64,000 nt of DNA from Corynebacterium qintianiae (GCF_011038645.2 NZ_CP064955.1:1364001-1428000), one strand, 5' to 3'; shown: positions 27,943 through 37,302, counted from the stretch's first letter. A program made the numbers and translations. Notes: a model not told the origin generated them from the letters alone.

Positions 27943-29135
27943 GCATGGGAGTCTAGCGCCGGCCTGCCCCACAGCGCCCCCGACCTCGACACGAGCCCCC
28001 GGCCCAGCAGATCGACGAGGATGTGCACCGTCAACCCCACCTTCAGCCCGGCGCGGGCGGCGATGTCCTCGGCAGCGGCGCCGGTTGGGGCTCCGGTGTC
28101 GTTGGTGGGGGCGTCGATTAGCGGAACGGCGTCGAAGACGCGCAGCTCGTTGCGGCTGAGTTTCTGCACCTCGTCGGCGGCGAAGTCGATCTCCATCTGC
28201 TGGGCCGCATCAACCTCGCCGACGCGGCTGAGGTGCGCGTGGACCTGCTCGGCGTTGAGCACCATCTCCGCGCGCCGGTCTTGGATGGCTAGGTTGGTCC
28301 CCAGCGAGCTCGGCCCCAGGATGGGACCGGGCACGGCCATCACGCGTCGGTTGTAGTAATGAGCCCAGGCCAGGGTATTGAGCGCACCGGAGCGGAACGC
28401 CGCCTCGACGATGAGACTGCCCTGGCTCAGCGCGGCGACGAGCCGGTTGCGGGTGAGGAAGCGGTGGCGGTCGGGGGTGACACCTGGCGGGTATTCGGTG
28501 ATCACGGCCGTGACCCGGTTAAACAACTCCGCGTTTCGGCGGGGGTAGACCACACCGGGCCCACACGCGGCGATAACAATGGTGGGAGCGCGGTTGGCCA
28601 GAGCCGTCTCGTGGGCGACGGTGTCGATGCCCAACGCGCCCCCCGAAACGACCGTGTACCCGTAACCCGCCAGGCCGCTCGCCAGGTCGGTGGTGGCGTG
28701 GTGGCCGTAGGCTGTCGACGCCCGCGTGCCCACAATCCCCACCGAGCGCACGAGCAACCCGTCGAGCTCGGTGTCACCCTTGACCCACAGGGCGTGGGGC
28801 GCGACTCCGTCGGTCTTCTCGTCGGCGTGGTTCGCCCGGCTGGCTGCCACCCCGTCGATGAACGAGCCGGTGATCGCGTCTGCCGGCCAGCGCTCCGAAT
28901 CAGGTGTGAGCAGGGTATACCCAGCGGATTGGGCATCCTCGAGGTCGCGTGCGGGCTGGTCCCAAGCGTGCCGCGACTCCGTCTCCCCCGCTAGGCCGCC
29001 GAGCCAGCTAGCGCGGGAGCGCACGCCCGCGGCGATCTCGTCCGCGTCGCGCCCCGCCGCGAGTAGGGCCTGCAGGTGCCGCGACGGCCCCTCCACGACG
29101 CGGCTGAGGTACGCCCAGGATTCCGGCGAGCTCAT
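27939..29135 (-). CDS. dprA: DNA-processing protein DprA/Smf
   Basis: Loads RecA on incoming single-stranded DNA in transformable bacteria. The Rossmann-like core is visible: VGIVGTRASTAYG, SGGALGIDTVAHETAL, FLTRNRLVAALSQGSLIVEAAFRSGALNTL and VMAVPGPI. A C-terminal winged helix (KVGLTVHILVDLLGRGLV) follows. Both ends overlap neighbours by 4 bp (comM before, xerC after). Natural competence has not been generally shown in corynebacteria, so its physiological role is open. Confidence 0.95.
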   Translation of the reverse strand: MSSPESWAYLSRVVEGPSRHLQALLAAGRDADEIAAGVRSRASWLGGLAGETESRHAWDQPARDLEDAQSAGYTLLTPDSERWPADAITGSFIDGVAASRANHADEKTDGVAPHALWVKGDTELDGLLVRSVGIVGTRASTAYGHHATTDLASGLAGYGYTVVSGGALGIDTVAHETALANRAPTIVIAACGPGVVYPRRNAELFNRVTAVITEYPPGVTPDRHRFLTRNRLVAALSQGSLIVEAAFRSGALNTLAWAHYYNRRVMAVPGPILGPSSLGTNLAIQDRRAEMVLNAEQVHAHLSRVGEVDAAQQMEIDFAADEVQKLSRNELRVFDAVPLIDAPTNDTGAPTGAAAEDIAARAGLKVGLTVHILVDLLGRGLVSRSGALWGRPALDSHA

Positions 29136-30640
29136 GCCATCACCTCACTGGCGGCCGGAGCACGCAGCTCGGAGGCGGCGGCGACGTGACCGAGATCCGG
29201 AATGGCCGCCCCGTCGAGGTCGGCGAGCGTCCAGGCTAACTTGAGCACCCTGTCCACACCCCGCTGCGTGAGCCGCCCGCTGGAAAGGTAGGCGCTGATC
29301 AACGCCATCGCCGACTCGTCGGCCGGGTGATCGCGGCGGATCAGGGTGGCGTCGACGCGGGCGTTGACCCAGTGCTCCGCCCCGGTGGTGGACCAGCGGA
29401 ACGCCGCGCGCTCCCGGGCTTCCATGACCCGCTGCGCAATCTCCACCGACGGTTCCGCGTCTCCCCCGCCAATGACAGAACCGAGGGAGGTAGTGGCCAG
29501 CGAGATGTCGATGCGGTCGCGCAGCGGGCCGGAAATATTGCGCAGGTGATTTATCCGCTGGTTGGGGGTGCAGCGGCACGCGGCCGAGTTCTCTGCGCCG
29601 CACTTGCACGGGTTCGCGGCCAGCACGAGCTGGAAATCGGCCGGGTACACCACCTCGCGGCGGGCGCGGGTCAAACGCACCGCGCCCTTCTCCAGCGGAA
29701 TACGCAGCGCGTCGAGGGACGCCGCCGGGATCTCGCTGGCCTCGTCGAGGAACAGCACCCCTCGGTGCGCCTGACTCACGGCCCCCGGTCGCGGATGGCC
29801 CGAGCCTCCCCCGATCAGTGCCGCGCGGCTCAGCGACGGGTGCGGGGCCACGAACGGACGCGCCGCAACCACCGCGCCCGTCGACGCGCCCGTCACTGAA
29901 TGGATCGCCGTGGCCTCAATCATCTCGTCGATGGTCATCGATGGCAGGATCGACGGCAGGCGCTCCGCCAGCATCGATTTGCCTGAACCGGGCGGGCCCA
30001 CCATGAATACGTGGTGCCCGCCCGCTGCTGCGACCTCGAGGGCGAACTTGGCCTCGGCCTGTCCCGCGACGTCGCGGAAGTCGGGCGCGGCCGCTGGAAC
30101 GACGATGTGAGTGCCCTCGGCAGCGTCCAGGTCCTTGATGCCGAGCGCCCAATTCCAGACGTCGAGAAGCGAATCGGCGACGAGGATGCGTCCGCGGTTG
30201 ACCAGGGCGGCCTCGGCGGTGTTGGCGCGCGGGATGATCACGGTGCCGAAACTCCGGGTGGTGAGCATCGGCAGGATGCCCTCGACCCGCCGCAGCGTGC
30301 CGCCAAGGCCCAACTCCCCAAGCACCAGCGTGTCAGAGAGCGCCTTTTGCACGCGCGGGTCCAGGCTGGCGAGCACCGCGAGCGCGATGGGCAGATCGAA
30401 GTGCGAGCCGTGCTTCGGCAGGTGCGCCGGTGACAGCGAGACCATGATTTTCGTGCGCGGCCACGGCAGCGTCGAGTTGGCCACTGCGGTGCGGATGCGC
30501 TCGCGGGACTCCTTTACTGCGGCGTCGCCAAGCCCAACCATGTGCATGCCCGGCAGGCCCGGTCCGACGTTCGCCTCCACACCCACCACGTGAGCGGTGA
30601 CCCCTTCAACGGTGGCGGCAAACGTGCTAGCAAGCGCCAT
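29132..30640 (-). CDS. comM: YifB/ComM family Mg-chelatase-like AAA+ ATPase
   Basis: A hexameric helicase that drives branch migration during recombination. N-terminal Lon-protease-like fold (VGVEANVGPGLPGMHMVGL, SPAHLPKHGSHFDLPIALA), Walker A VGPPGSGKSML, GVLFLDEASE as Walker B, then Cys residues CKCG and CRC near 390-400. 502 aa. The ATG at 30640 has GAGG upstream; an ATG at 30649 is also in frame. The start lies inside the end of yraN. Confidence 0.93.
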   Translation of the reverse strand: MALASTFAATVEGVTAHVVGVEANVGPGLPGMHMVGLGDAAVKESRERIRTAVANSTLPWPRTKIMVSLSPAHLPKHGSHFDLPIALAVLASLDPRVQKALSDTLVLGELGLGGTLRRVEGILPMLTTRSFGTVIIPRANTAEAALVNRGRILVADSLLDVWNWALGIKDLDAAEGTHIVVPAAAPDFRDVAGQAEAKFALEVAAAGGHHVFMVGPPGSGKSMLAERLPSILPSMTIDEMIEATAIHSVTGASTGAVVAARPFVAPHPSLSRAALIGGGSGHPRPGAVSQAHRGVLFLDEASEIPAASLDALRIPLEKGAVRLTRARREVVYPADFQLVLAANPCKCGAENSAACRCTPNQRINHLRNISGPLRDRIDISLATTSLGSVIGGGDAEPSVEIAQRVMEARERAAFRWSTTGAEHWVNARVDATLIRRDHPADESAMALISAYLSSGRLTQRGVDRVLKLAWTLADLDGAAIPDLGHVAAASELRAPAASEVMA

Positions 30641-31001
30641 CGTCGACATCCTCAAATACGCGGATCTGCATCTGCTCACCCGCGACAAGCACCTCGGCGA
30701 CATCGAAACGCACCGCCGAGTAAGGCTTTTCCGCCAGCCACTCCGCGGCGCAGCGGCGCATCGTGCGCAGCTTCTTCGCCGTCACCGCCTCCGCCGCCCC
30801 GAAACCCCGGCCGCGACGCGACTTGACCTCCACGAACACAATGGTTCCGTCCGGGTCGCGCACGATCACGTCGATCTCCCCGCACTTCGTGCGCACGCGG
30901 TTGTCAATCAGCTCGTAACCAAGCCCCTCGTAGAATCCGGCGGCGAAGCCTTCGCCCGCCACCGCCAGCAGATAATTCTCGGCGTAGGTTGACTGCGCCA
31001 T
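30627..31001 (-). CDS. yraN: YraN/UPF0102 family nuclease-like protein
   Basis: 124 residues with the PD-(D/E)xK-like core typical of the family: AAGFYEGLGYELIDNRVRTK, GEIDVIVRDPDGTIVFVEVK, SRRGRGFG. A GGGGGAGAC ribosome site precedes the ATG at 31001. It usually accompanies rnhB, comM and dprA in actinobacteria; the exact role is unknown. It opens the coupled run to xerC. Confidence 0.93.
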   Translation of the reverse strand: MAQSTYAENYLLAVAGEGFAAGFYEGLGYELIDNRVRTKCGEIDVIVRDPDGTIVFVEVKSRRGRGFGAAEAVTAKKLRTMRRCAAEWLAEKPYSAVRFDVAEVLVAGEQMQIRVFEDVDDGAC

Positions 31002-31091
31002 GTCTCCCCCTCCAATTCAAGCAAATCAACAGTTGCTTCATTGGACTGGGAAAACTGCGGCCAGGTTCCCTCCGGCGGGAAAGTCGCAGGT

Positions 31092-31400
31092 CTACCGCTC
31101 GGGGAACGTTAGGTCGGGCTTGTCCAGCTCCTCGATATTGACGTCTTTGTAGGTGATCACTCGGACGTAGCGCACGAAGCGCACCGCGCGGTACATGTCC
31201 CAAACCCAGCAGTCGGACATGCGGACCTCGTAGTAAACATCCTTGCCCTCGGTGTGCGGGATGAGCTCGACGGCGTTGGCGAGGTAGAAGCGGCGGTCCG
31301 TCTCCACCACGTAGGAGAACTGGCTGACCACGTCGCGGTACTCGCGGTACAGGGAGAGTTCGACCTCTGCCTCGTAGTTGTCCAGATCTTCAGCGCTCAT
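31092..31400 (-). CDS. DUF2469 family protein
   Basis: 102 residues, highly conserved in actinobacteria and nearly always next to rnhB. It starts MSAEDLDNYEAEVELSLYRE and contains FSYVVETDRRFYLAN and MYRAVRFVRYVRVITYKDVN. No membrane segment or signal. The function is unknown. Its start overlaps the rnhB stop by 4 bp. Confidence 0.9.
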   Translation of the reverse strand: MSAEDLDNYEAEVELSLYREYRDVVSQFSYVVETDRRFYLANAVELIPHTEGKDVYYEVRMSDCWVWDMYRAVRFVRYVRVITYKDVNIEELDKPDLTFPER

Positions 31401-32047
31401 TGTGACCTCGTAAAGTAATCGTGGGCGGTTCTCACGTTCGCATAACTATAACGATGCTCGCGGCTCGCACCGTGGCGGCGCACCGCATCCATGTGCGCGG
31501 CTGTGCCGTACCCCTTGTGCGTTTCCACGCCGTAGTGCGGGAACTGCAGGGCCATCTCGGCAACGAGCCGGTCGCGCGAGACTTTCGCCAGCACGCTGGC
31601 GGCGGCGATGCAGCGCGCGGTGTAGTCACCACCGACAATAGGCAGCTGCGGCGCGGTTAGCCCCGGTACGAGGAATGCGTCGACAAGCACGTACCCGGGC
31701 TCGAGCTCCAGCTTAGCGACAGCCCGCCTCGCGCCATCCAGATTTGCCACCTGAATTCCCCGGCGGTCGATCTCGGCGGCGGGGATGTGCACCACTGCAA
31801 AAGCCGCGGCAACTCCCCTGATGGCGTCGAAAAGCTGGGCACGCCGGAGAGCGGTGAGCTGCTTTGAGTCAGTGAGCTCCTCCAGCTGGGCGATCGGGTG
31901 CGGCGGGAGAACGCACGCGGCGACTGTGACCGGCCCGAAGCACGCGCCGCGGCCTGCCTCGTCCACCCCGGCGACGGGACCGAAACCCGCGTTGTGCAGC
32001 GCGACCTCGTGCGTGCGCAGCTGCTTCAGGCGTCTGACGCGGGGCAC
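31397..32047 (-). CDS. rnhB: Ribonuclease HII
   Basis: Removes ribonucleotides from DNA and degrades RNA-DNA hybrids. The first catalytic block is VAGVDEAGRGACFGPV (Asp, Glu), a further Asp is in VLVDAFL, and ASVLAKVSRDRL and HKGYGTAAH are present. The GTG at 32047 directly follows the lepB stop, so it is coupled to lepB. Confidence 0.95.
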   Translation of the reverse strand: MPRVRRLKQLRTHEVALHNAGFGPVAGVDEAGRGACFGPVTVAACVLPPHPIAQLEELTDSKQLTALRRAQLFDAIRGVAAAFAVVHIPAAEIDRRGIQVANLDGARRAVAKLELEPGYVLVDAFLVPGLTAPQLPIVGGDYTARCIAAASVLAKVSRDRLVAEMALQFPHYGVETHKGYGTAAHMDAVRRHGASREHRYSYANVRTAHDYFTRSQ

Positions 32048-32815
32048 TTACTGCTGTCGCTGGATGTCCGGGTCATCGACGCCGCCGAAACGGCTCAGCG
32101 GGAAGACGATGGCCGCAACCTTGCCGCGGAGGTTCTCCTCGGGGATCGTGCCCTGCAGCTCGTCACCCATGTGCGCGCGGGAGTCCAGCGAGTTGGTGCG
32201 GTTATCGCCCATCATGAAGTAGTGCCCGTCGGGCACAGTGACCGGGCCGAAATAGTCGCCGCCGCATTCCTTGGAACCGGTGGCCTCGTTGATTGGGTTG
32301 GCGGGCGGCTGGAGGGTGTAGGACTGGTCGATCGGCAGCCCGTCCACCATCACAGCCGGATCACCCGGCTGGCACGAGACCGTCTGTCCACCGGTGGCGA
32401 CAATGCGCTTGACCAGGTTGTTCTCGTCCGGCGGAACAAGGCCGACCCAGGACCCGACGGTCTGCAAGCCAGCGATCAACGGGTTGTGGGAGCGGTTGGA
32501 CACGTATGTGGTGTTCCAGGCGTCGGTGCCCTCGAACACGACGACGTCACCGGGCTTCGGGTCGGAGAAGTAGTAGCTGACCTTCTCCACCGCCACGCGG
32601 TCGCCCGAGCCGTTGAAACCGTGCAGCGTCGGCTCCATCGACGCCGACGGGATCACGTACATGCGCCCGATGAATGTCTGGATGATGAAGATGAACACCA
32701 GGGTCAGCGCAATCACCACCGGGATCTCGATGTACCACGGCATCTGCTTCTCCCCGTCCGCCTCCCGTTCGGTCTCGGCGGGGTTGACGTCGTAGCGCTG
32801 GTTCTTGTTCGTCAC
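32048..32815 (-). CDS. lepB: Signal peptidase I
   Basis: Cleaves Sec and Tat signal peptides. One N-terminal helix (IEIPVVIALTLVFIFIIQTFI), the Ser in IPSASMEPTL, the Lys in NLVKRIVATGG, and the conserved MMGDNRTNSLDSRAHM box. The GTG at 32815 (VTNKNQRYDV) is preferred because TACAGT lies exactly 7 nt upstream, indicating a leaderless start; the frame is open further upstream to 32878. Confidence 0.93.
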   Translation of the reverse strand: MTNKNQRYDVNPAETEREADGEKQMPWYIEIPVVIALTLVFIFIIQTFIGRMYVIPSASMEPTLHGFNGSGDRVAVEKVSYYFSDPKPGDVVVFEGTDAWNTTYVSNRSHNPLIAGLQTVGSWVGLVPPDENNLVKRIVATGGQTVSCQPGDPAVMVDGLPIDQSYTLQPPANPINEATGSKECGGDYFGPVTVPDGHYFMMGDNRTNSLDSRAHMGDELQGTIPEENLRGKVAAIVFPLSRFGGVDDPDIQRQQ

Positions 32816-32822
32816 CCGCAAC

Positions 32823-32828
32823 ACTGTA
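32823..32828 (-). promoter_or_regulatory. lepB: -10 box of lepB
   Basis: TACAGT on the minus strand is followed by 7 nt and the GTG at 32815. This decides between several in-frame starts. Confidence 0.5.
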
Positions 32829-32859
32829 GCAGCGGGCCCCGACATGGCCGTCGAACGGC

Positions 32860-32901
32860 AAAACGACACCCCGCCCACCGGGTGCGGTGAACGGGGTGTC
32901 G
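32860..32901 (-). terminator. Terminator downstream of rplS
   Basis: On the minus strand CGACACCCC pairs with GGGGTGTCG, with an inner CACC/GGTG pair, and is followed by TTTTG. It separates rplS from lepB, in agreement with a separate lepB promoter. Confidence 0.8.
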
Positions 32902-32922
32902 ACAGGCGGAAGCGAGCTAGAA

Positions 32923-33270
32923 CTAGCGGCGCTCCTTGATGCGGGCAGCCTTGCCGCGCAGCTCGCGCATGTAGTACAGCTTCGCGCGGCGGACATCGCC
33001 CTTGCGCAGAACCTCGATCTTCTCGATGTTCGGGGAATGCACCGGGAAGGTACGCTCGACGCCGATGCCGAAGGAGATCTTGCGCACGGTGAAGGTCTCG
33101 CGGATGCCAGCGCCCTGACGACGGACGACGAAGCCCTCGAAAAGCTGGGTACGGGTTACGGAACCCTCGATAACCTTGACGTGAACGCCGAGGGTGTCAC
33201 CCGGGCGGAAGTCGGGGATGTCGTCGCGCAGCTGACCTGCGTCGACAATGTCAATGATGCCATTGCTCAT
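32923..33270 (-). CDS. rplS: 50S ribosomal protein L19
   Basis: 115 residues. [55 protein letters not shown] and [20 protein letters not shown] are standard L19 blocks. AGGAT lies upstream of the ATG. In many bacteria rplS follows trmD; here tex stands between, read in the same direction. Confidence 0.97.
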   Translation of the reverse strand: MSNGIIDIVDAGQLRDDIPDFRPGDTLGVHVKVIEGSVTRTQLFEGFVVRRQGAGIRETFTVRKISFGIGVERTFPVHSPNIEKIEVLRKGDVRRAKLYYMRELRGKAARIKERR

Positions 33271-33377
33271 GGAAGCAATCCTTTACGTTTAAGGACAGAG
33301 GACCCTAGCGGCTTCCCCTGGTCAGGGTGCTCGACTGGTTCGTGTCGCCTACAACAACCTGAGTGAGTTTACACAGG

Positions 33378-35666
33378 TCAGCGCCCCCGGCCAAATCCCG
33401 CCTGCTTCAAGGCGTCCGCCATGGAACCTCCCGCGGGCTTCGCTTCTCGACGGCTCGCCGAACGCCCCGGATCCTTCCGGGCCTGCCGTGGCTTCCGGGA
33501 TCTTTGCTTGTCGGCCCCCGGTTCGTCGTCAAGCCTCAGACTCAGCCCGATGCGCTGGCGCTGGATGTCGACATCCATCACCTTGACCTTGACAACTTGC
33601 CCGGAGCGCACAACGTCGTGCGGGTCGGAGATGAACTTGTCGCTCATGGCGGAAACGTGGACGAGGCCGTCTTGGTGCACTCCGATGTCGACGAACGCCC
33701 CGAACGCGGCGACGTTGGTCACGGTGCCCTCCAGGATCATCCCGGGCGCGAGGTCGGAGACCTTGTTCACGCCTTCCTTGAACGTGGCGGTGGTGAACTC
33801 CGGGCGCGGGTCGCGGCCCGGCTTCTCCAACTCGGAAATGATGTCGGTGACGGTGGGAACGCCGAAGGTGTCGTCGGCGAAGTCCGCGGCGCTCAATCGC
33901 GTAAGAACTGCGGTGTTGCCGATCAGCGCCTGGGTGTCCAGGCCCGTCGACGCGGCGATGCGCTCGACCACCGGGTACGCCTCCGGGTGCACAGCCGAGG
34001 CGTCGAGCGGGTTAGCGCCGCCCTGGATGCGCATGAACCCGGCCGCCTGCTCGAAGGCCTTCGGCCCGAGGCGCGGCACCTTGGACAGCTCCTTGCGCGT
34101 GGCAAAGGCGCCGTGCTCGTCGCGGTACTCGACAATGTTGCGCGCCAGCGTGGCGCTGACGCCGGCGACGCGCTCGAGCAGCGGCACCGAGGCGGTGTTG
34201 ACGTCCACGCCCACGGCATTCACGGCGTCCTCCACCACCGCGTCGAGCGCCCGGGCAAGCTCGACCTGGTTGACGTCGTGCTGGTACTGCCCCACCCCGA
34301 TCGACTTCGGGTCGACTTTGACCAGCTCGGCGAGCGGGTCTTGCAGCCTCCTCGCGATGGACACCGCCGAGCGCAGCGAGACGTCCATGTCTGGGAACTC
34401 GGCCGCCGCGAGCTCGGAGGCGGAATAGACCGAGGCGCCGGACTCGGACACCATCACCGGCGTCGGCCGCGTACCGCCGGCGCGGGCGATGAGATCCGCC
34501 ACCTCGCCGGCGAGCTTTTCCGATTCGCGGCTCGCGGTGCCGTTGCCCACCGCGATGAGCTCCGCGCGGTGGGCCGCCGCCATGGTGGACAGCTTCTCGA
34601 CGGCCTCCGCCCAGCGCTTCTGGGGCTGGTGCGGGTAGACGATCGTTGTGTCCAGCACCTTTCCCGTGCCGTCGACCACGGCGCACTTGACCCCGTTGCG
34701 GTAACCGGGGTCTAGCGCGAGCGTGACGCGCTGGCCCGCCGGGGCGGCGAGCAGCACGTCGCGCAAGTTGGTGGCGAACACCTCGAGGGCGCCGGCTTCG
34801 GCCCTTTCCCGCAACCGGGTGCGGGTATCGAGGTTCGAGGAGACTTGCAGCTTGGTCCGCCACCCCCAGCGCACCGCCTTCGCCAGCCAGTCACTTCGTT
34901 CCACTGCGAGGTTGAAACGCCGCGCGATCATGCCTTCGTACACTGATTCCTCACCCGGATCCATCTCGAGGGTGAGCACCCCCTCGGCCTCGCCGCGCAG
35001 CAGGGCGAGAATGCGGTGGCTGGGCAGGGTCTCGAAAGGCTCGGAGAACGCGAAGTAGTCGCGGTACTTCGCCCCCTCGTTTTCCTTGCCCTCGACCACG
35101 CCTGCGCGCATCGTGCCGGTGGCGAAGAAGTGCTCGCGCACCTCTCCGACGAGATCGGCGTCTGTGGTGAAGCGGTCCACCAGGATCGCGCGCGCACCGT
35201 CGAGCACGGCTTTCGTGTCGGCGAAGCCCTCGGTGACAAACCGCGCGGCGGCGTCCTCCGGGTCGGTGGAGGGGGCGTCGACAAGCAGCTGCGTCAACTC
35301 ATCGAGCCCTGCCTCGCGCGCGATGTCCGCCTTTGTCTGGCGCCGCTTCTTATAAGGCAGGTAGAGATCCTCCACGCGGGCTTTTGAATCGGCCTGTTCG
35401 ATGCGGCGGCGCAGGTCATCGCTGAGCTTTCCCTGCTCAGCGATGACCGCGAGAACGGCTTCCTTGCGCTCACCGAGCTCGATCAGGTAGGCGTTGCGCT
35501 CCTCAATGTGGCGCAGCTGAGCGTCGTCAAGGCCGCCCGTCACCTCCTTGCGGTACCGGGAGACGAACGGGACAGTGTTGCCCGCGGCCATGAGCTCGAT
35601 CGCGGCGGTGACCTGCTTCGGCGTGACGGCCAGTTCTGTCGCGATGATGTCTGCGATAAACGTCAT
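33378..35666 (-). CDS. tex: Tex family transcription accessory protein
   Basis: A large nucleic-acid-binding protein (762 aa). N-terminal Tex helical domain (VPFVSRYRKEVTGGLDD, LYLPYKKRRQTKA), YqgF-like fold (ALDPGYRNGVKCAVVDGTG), two helix-hairpin-helix motifs (GVSATLARNIVEYR, VPRLGPKAFEQAAGFMRI) and a C-terminal S1 RNA-binding domain (GMILEGTVTNVAAFGAFVDIGVHQDGLVHVS), followed by a basic Lys/Arg-rich tail. TAGACT lies exactly 7 nt before the ATG, overlapping the trmD stop, so tex probably has its own leaderless promoter. Confidence 0.95.
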   Translation of the reverse strand: MTFIADIIATELAVTPKQVTAAIELMAAGNTVPFVSRYRKEVTGGLDDAQLRHIEERNAYLIELGERKEAVLAVIAEQGKLSDDLRRRIEQADSKARVEDLYLPYKKRRQTKADIAREAGLDELTQLLVDAPSTDPEDAAARFVTEGFADTKAVLDGARAILVDRFTTDADLVGEVREHFFATGTMRAGVVEGKENEGAKYRDYFAFSEPFETLPSHRILALLRGEAEGVLTLEMDPGEESVYEGMIARRFNLAVERSDWLAKAVRWGWRTKLQVSSNLDTRTRLRERAEAGALEVFATNLRDVLLAAPAGQRVTLALDPGYRNGVKCAVVDGTGKVLDTTIVYPHQPQKRWAEAVEKLSTMAAAHRAELIAVGNGTASRESEKLAGEVADLIARAGGTRPTPVMVSESGASVYSASELAAAEFPDMDVSLRSAVSIARRLQDPLAELVKVDPKSIGVGQYQHDVNQVELARALDAVVEDAVNAVGVDVNTASVPLLERVAGVSATLARNIVEYRDEHGAFATRKELSKVPRLGPKAFEQAAGFMRIQGGANPLDASAVHPEAYPVVERIAASTGLDTQALIGNTAVLTRLSAADFADDTFGVPTVTDIISELEKPGRDPRPEFTTATFKEGVNKVSDLAPGMILEGTVTNVAAFGAFVDIGVHQDGLVHVSAMSDKFISDPHDVVRSGQVVKVKVMDVDIQRQRIGLSLRLDDEPGADKQRSRKPRQARKDPGRSASRREAKPAGGSMADALKQAGFGRGR

Positions 35667-35673
35667 TCGTGCG

Positions 35674-35679
35674 AGTCTA
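35674..35679 (-). promoter_or_regulatory. tex: -10 box of tex within the trmD stop region
   Basis: TAGACT on the minus strand ends 7 nt before the tex ATG at 35666. Its TAG is also the trmD stop codon. Confidence 0.5.
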
Positions 35680-36756
35680 GTTCGTCTCGCGCGAGTGCCC
35701 CTCCCAGGTCCCGGGCATGCGCGCGGCCTTCGCCACCGCTTCGGTTGCCTCGCCGAGGCCTAACGCCGTGCGCCCGGTGACGCGGATTTCGCCCTCCGAT
35801 ACCTCAACGGCAGGATCCACAAAGCCGGCCGTGCGCAGCTCCCTGCGCATCCGCTTCGCCAGGTCCTTCGTGCGCGGCACGCCGCCGCGCACCACGGTGG
35901 CCACGCCGCGGCCGTGCAGCGCCACGAGATCTACGGTGTCGAGCTCGACTTCCGCGAGCAGATCGGGGCGCACCCGGGCGGTGCGCTGCAGAGCCTGGTC
36001 GCGGCGCCACCGCTCGACCTTGGCGTGGTCGCCCGAAAACAGCACATCGGGGGCGTCGAGGCCGCGCCAGCTGCGCGGCTTGGTGTAACTCGGCCCCTCC
36101 AGCAGCCCGTCGGAGAAGCTGTCCTCCTCGTGGCTTTCGGTATTGCCGAGCACTCCCGGAATAAGGCGCGTCACCGCCTCGGCGATGACCAGGGCGGCCA
36201 CCTCTCCCCCGATCAGCACATAGTCGCCGATGGAGACCTCGCGCACGCGGTAGCGCCGCTGCGCGTCCGTGAACACCCGCTGGTCGATGCCCTCGTAGCG
36301 GCCGCACGCGATCACGATGTGCTTCTCGCGCGACCAAGCACGGGCGTCTTGCTGGGTAAACGGCGTACCCGCGGGCGTGGGGACCACAAGAAGCGGCTTG
36401 TCGGAAGCCGTACCGGGGCTGCCGTAGGGCCGCGGGGTGACGGCCACGACATCGTCGTGGCGAGGTTTATCGTTGCGGTGCGGGCTGGCTGAGCGCAGCT
36501 CGAACCCGGCGCGTCCGCTGGCGACGTCGTCAAGCGCGGGCCCCCACACCTCGGGCTTCATCACCATCCCCGGCCCGCCGCCCAGCGGCGGTGCATCGAC
36601 CGATTTGTGGTTGCCCGTGGCCCAGTCGCGCAGGTTGTGGATTCCCACCGACAAGATGCCCTGCTCGATTGCCTTGCCCAGCAGCGCGTGCCGGAGCGGC
36701 TCGAGATACTCGGGGAAGATCGTCAGCACGTCCAGGCGAAGCTGCAGCTCAGACAT
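35677..36756 (-). CDS. trmD: tRNA (guanine37-N1)-methyltransferase with C-terminal extension
   Basis: Makes m1G37 in tRNAs reading CNN and GGG codons and so prevents frameshifts. It has the SPOUT trefoil knot: VPTPAGTPFTQ, CGRYEGIDQRV, VREVSIGDYVLIGGE and LIPGVLGNTESHEEDSF with the catalytic Asp. The start at 36756 (MSELQLRLDVLTIFPEYL) overlaps rimM by 8 bp. The protein is 359 residues; the usual TrmD fold ends near residue 275-280. The extra ~80 residues (from about GRGVATVVRGG to the end) are hydrophilic and look folded. The extension is not recognised. Confidence 0.93.
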   Translation of the reverse strand: MSELQLRLDVLTIFPEYLEPLRHALLGKAIEQGILSVGIHNLRDWATGNHKSVDAPPLGGGPGMVMKPEVWGPALDDVASGRAGFELRSASPHRNDKPRHDDVVAVTPRPYGSPGTASDKPLLVVPTPAGTPFTQQDARAWSREKHIVIACGRYEGIDQRVFTDAQRRYRVREVSIGDYVLIGGEVAALVIAEAVTRLIPGVLGNTESHEEDSFSDGLLEGPSYTKPRSWRGLDAPDVLFSGDHAKVERWRRDQALQRTARVRPDLLAEVELDTVDLVALHGRGVATVVRGGVPRTKDLAKRMRRELRTAGFVDPAVEVSEGEIRVTGRTALGLGEATEAVAKAARMPGTWEGHSRETN

Positions 36757-37249
36757 CCAGCAAACCTTCTGGCGGGGTAATGGTGAGCGTTTTGGCCTCC
36801 AGGTCGATCTCGGGAACGAAATCCATGATGAAGGGGACGAGCACCTCTTTCCCGGCGTAGTCGATCTCGAGGATCTTCCGGTTCGGCGCATCCATCACCC
36901 CGGTGACCTTTCCCACGCGGCTGGCCTCGTGGATGACCTCCAGGCCTATCAGCTCGTGGTCGTAGTACTCCTCGGAATCCTCCTCGCGCTCCAGCGGCGC
37001 GGCGAAGAACTGCATCCCGCGCAGGCTGTCGGCCTGGGTTCTGTCGGGAACCTCCTCAAAGCTGATCAGAAGACGGTTCTGGTGCGGGCGCAGCGTCTTG
37101 ATGGTCAGGTCGCGGTCCTTGCCGGGCTGGCGCCCGTGCAGCACTTCCCCGACGGCGTAGCGCTGCTCTGGGTCATCCGTGAGTACCTCGACGGCGACCT
37201 CCCCCTTGATGCCGTGCGATTTGACGACCTTGCCAATCAAAAGCTCCAT
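36749..37249 (-). CDS. rimM: Ribosome maturation factor RimM
   Basis: Needed for maturation of the 30S head near S19. It starts MELLIGKVVKSHGIKGEVAV, with LISFEEVPDRTQADSLRG and the PRC-barrel-like C-terminal part (YDHELIGLEVIHEASRVGKV, VPFIMDFVPEIDL). 166 aa. The operon order rpsP-rimM-trmD is standard. Confidence 0.95.
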   Translation of the reverse strand: MELLIGKVVKSHGIKGEVAVEVLTDDPEQRYAVGEVLHGRQPGKDRDLTIKTLRPHQNRLLISFEEVPDRTQADSLRGMQFFAAPLEREEDSEEYYDHELIGLEVIHEASRVGKVTGVMDAPNRKILEIDYAGKEVLVPFIMDFVPEIDLEAKTLTITPPEGLLDV

Positions 37250-37302
37250 GGCCGCTCAATCTACCAGCGGCTGCGCTCCGCTATGTGGAGGGCCGAGACA
37301 GC

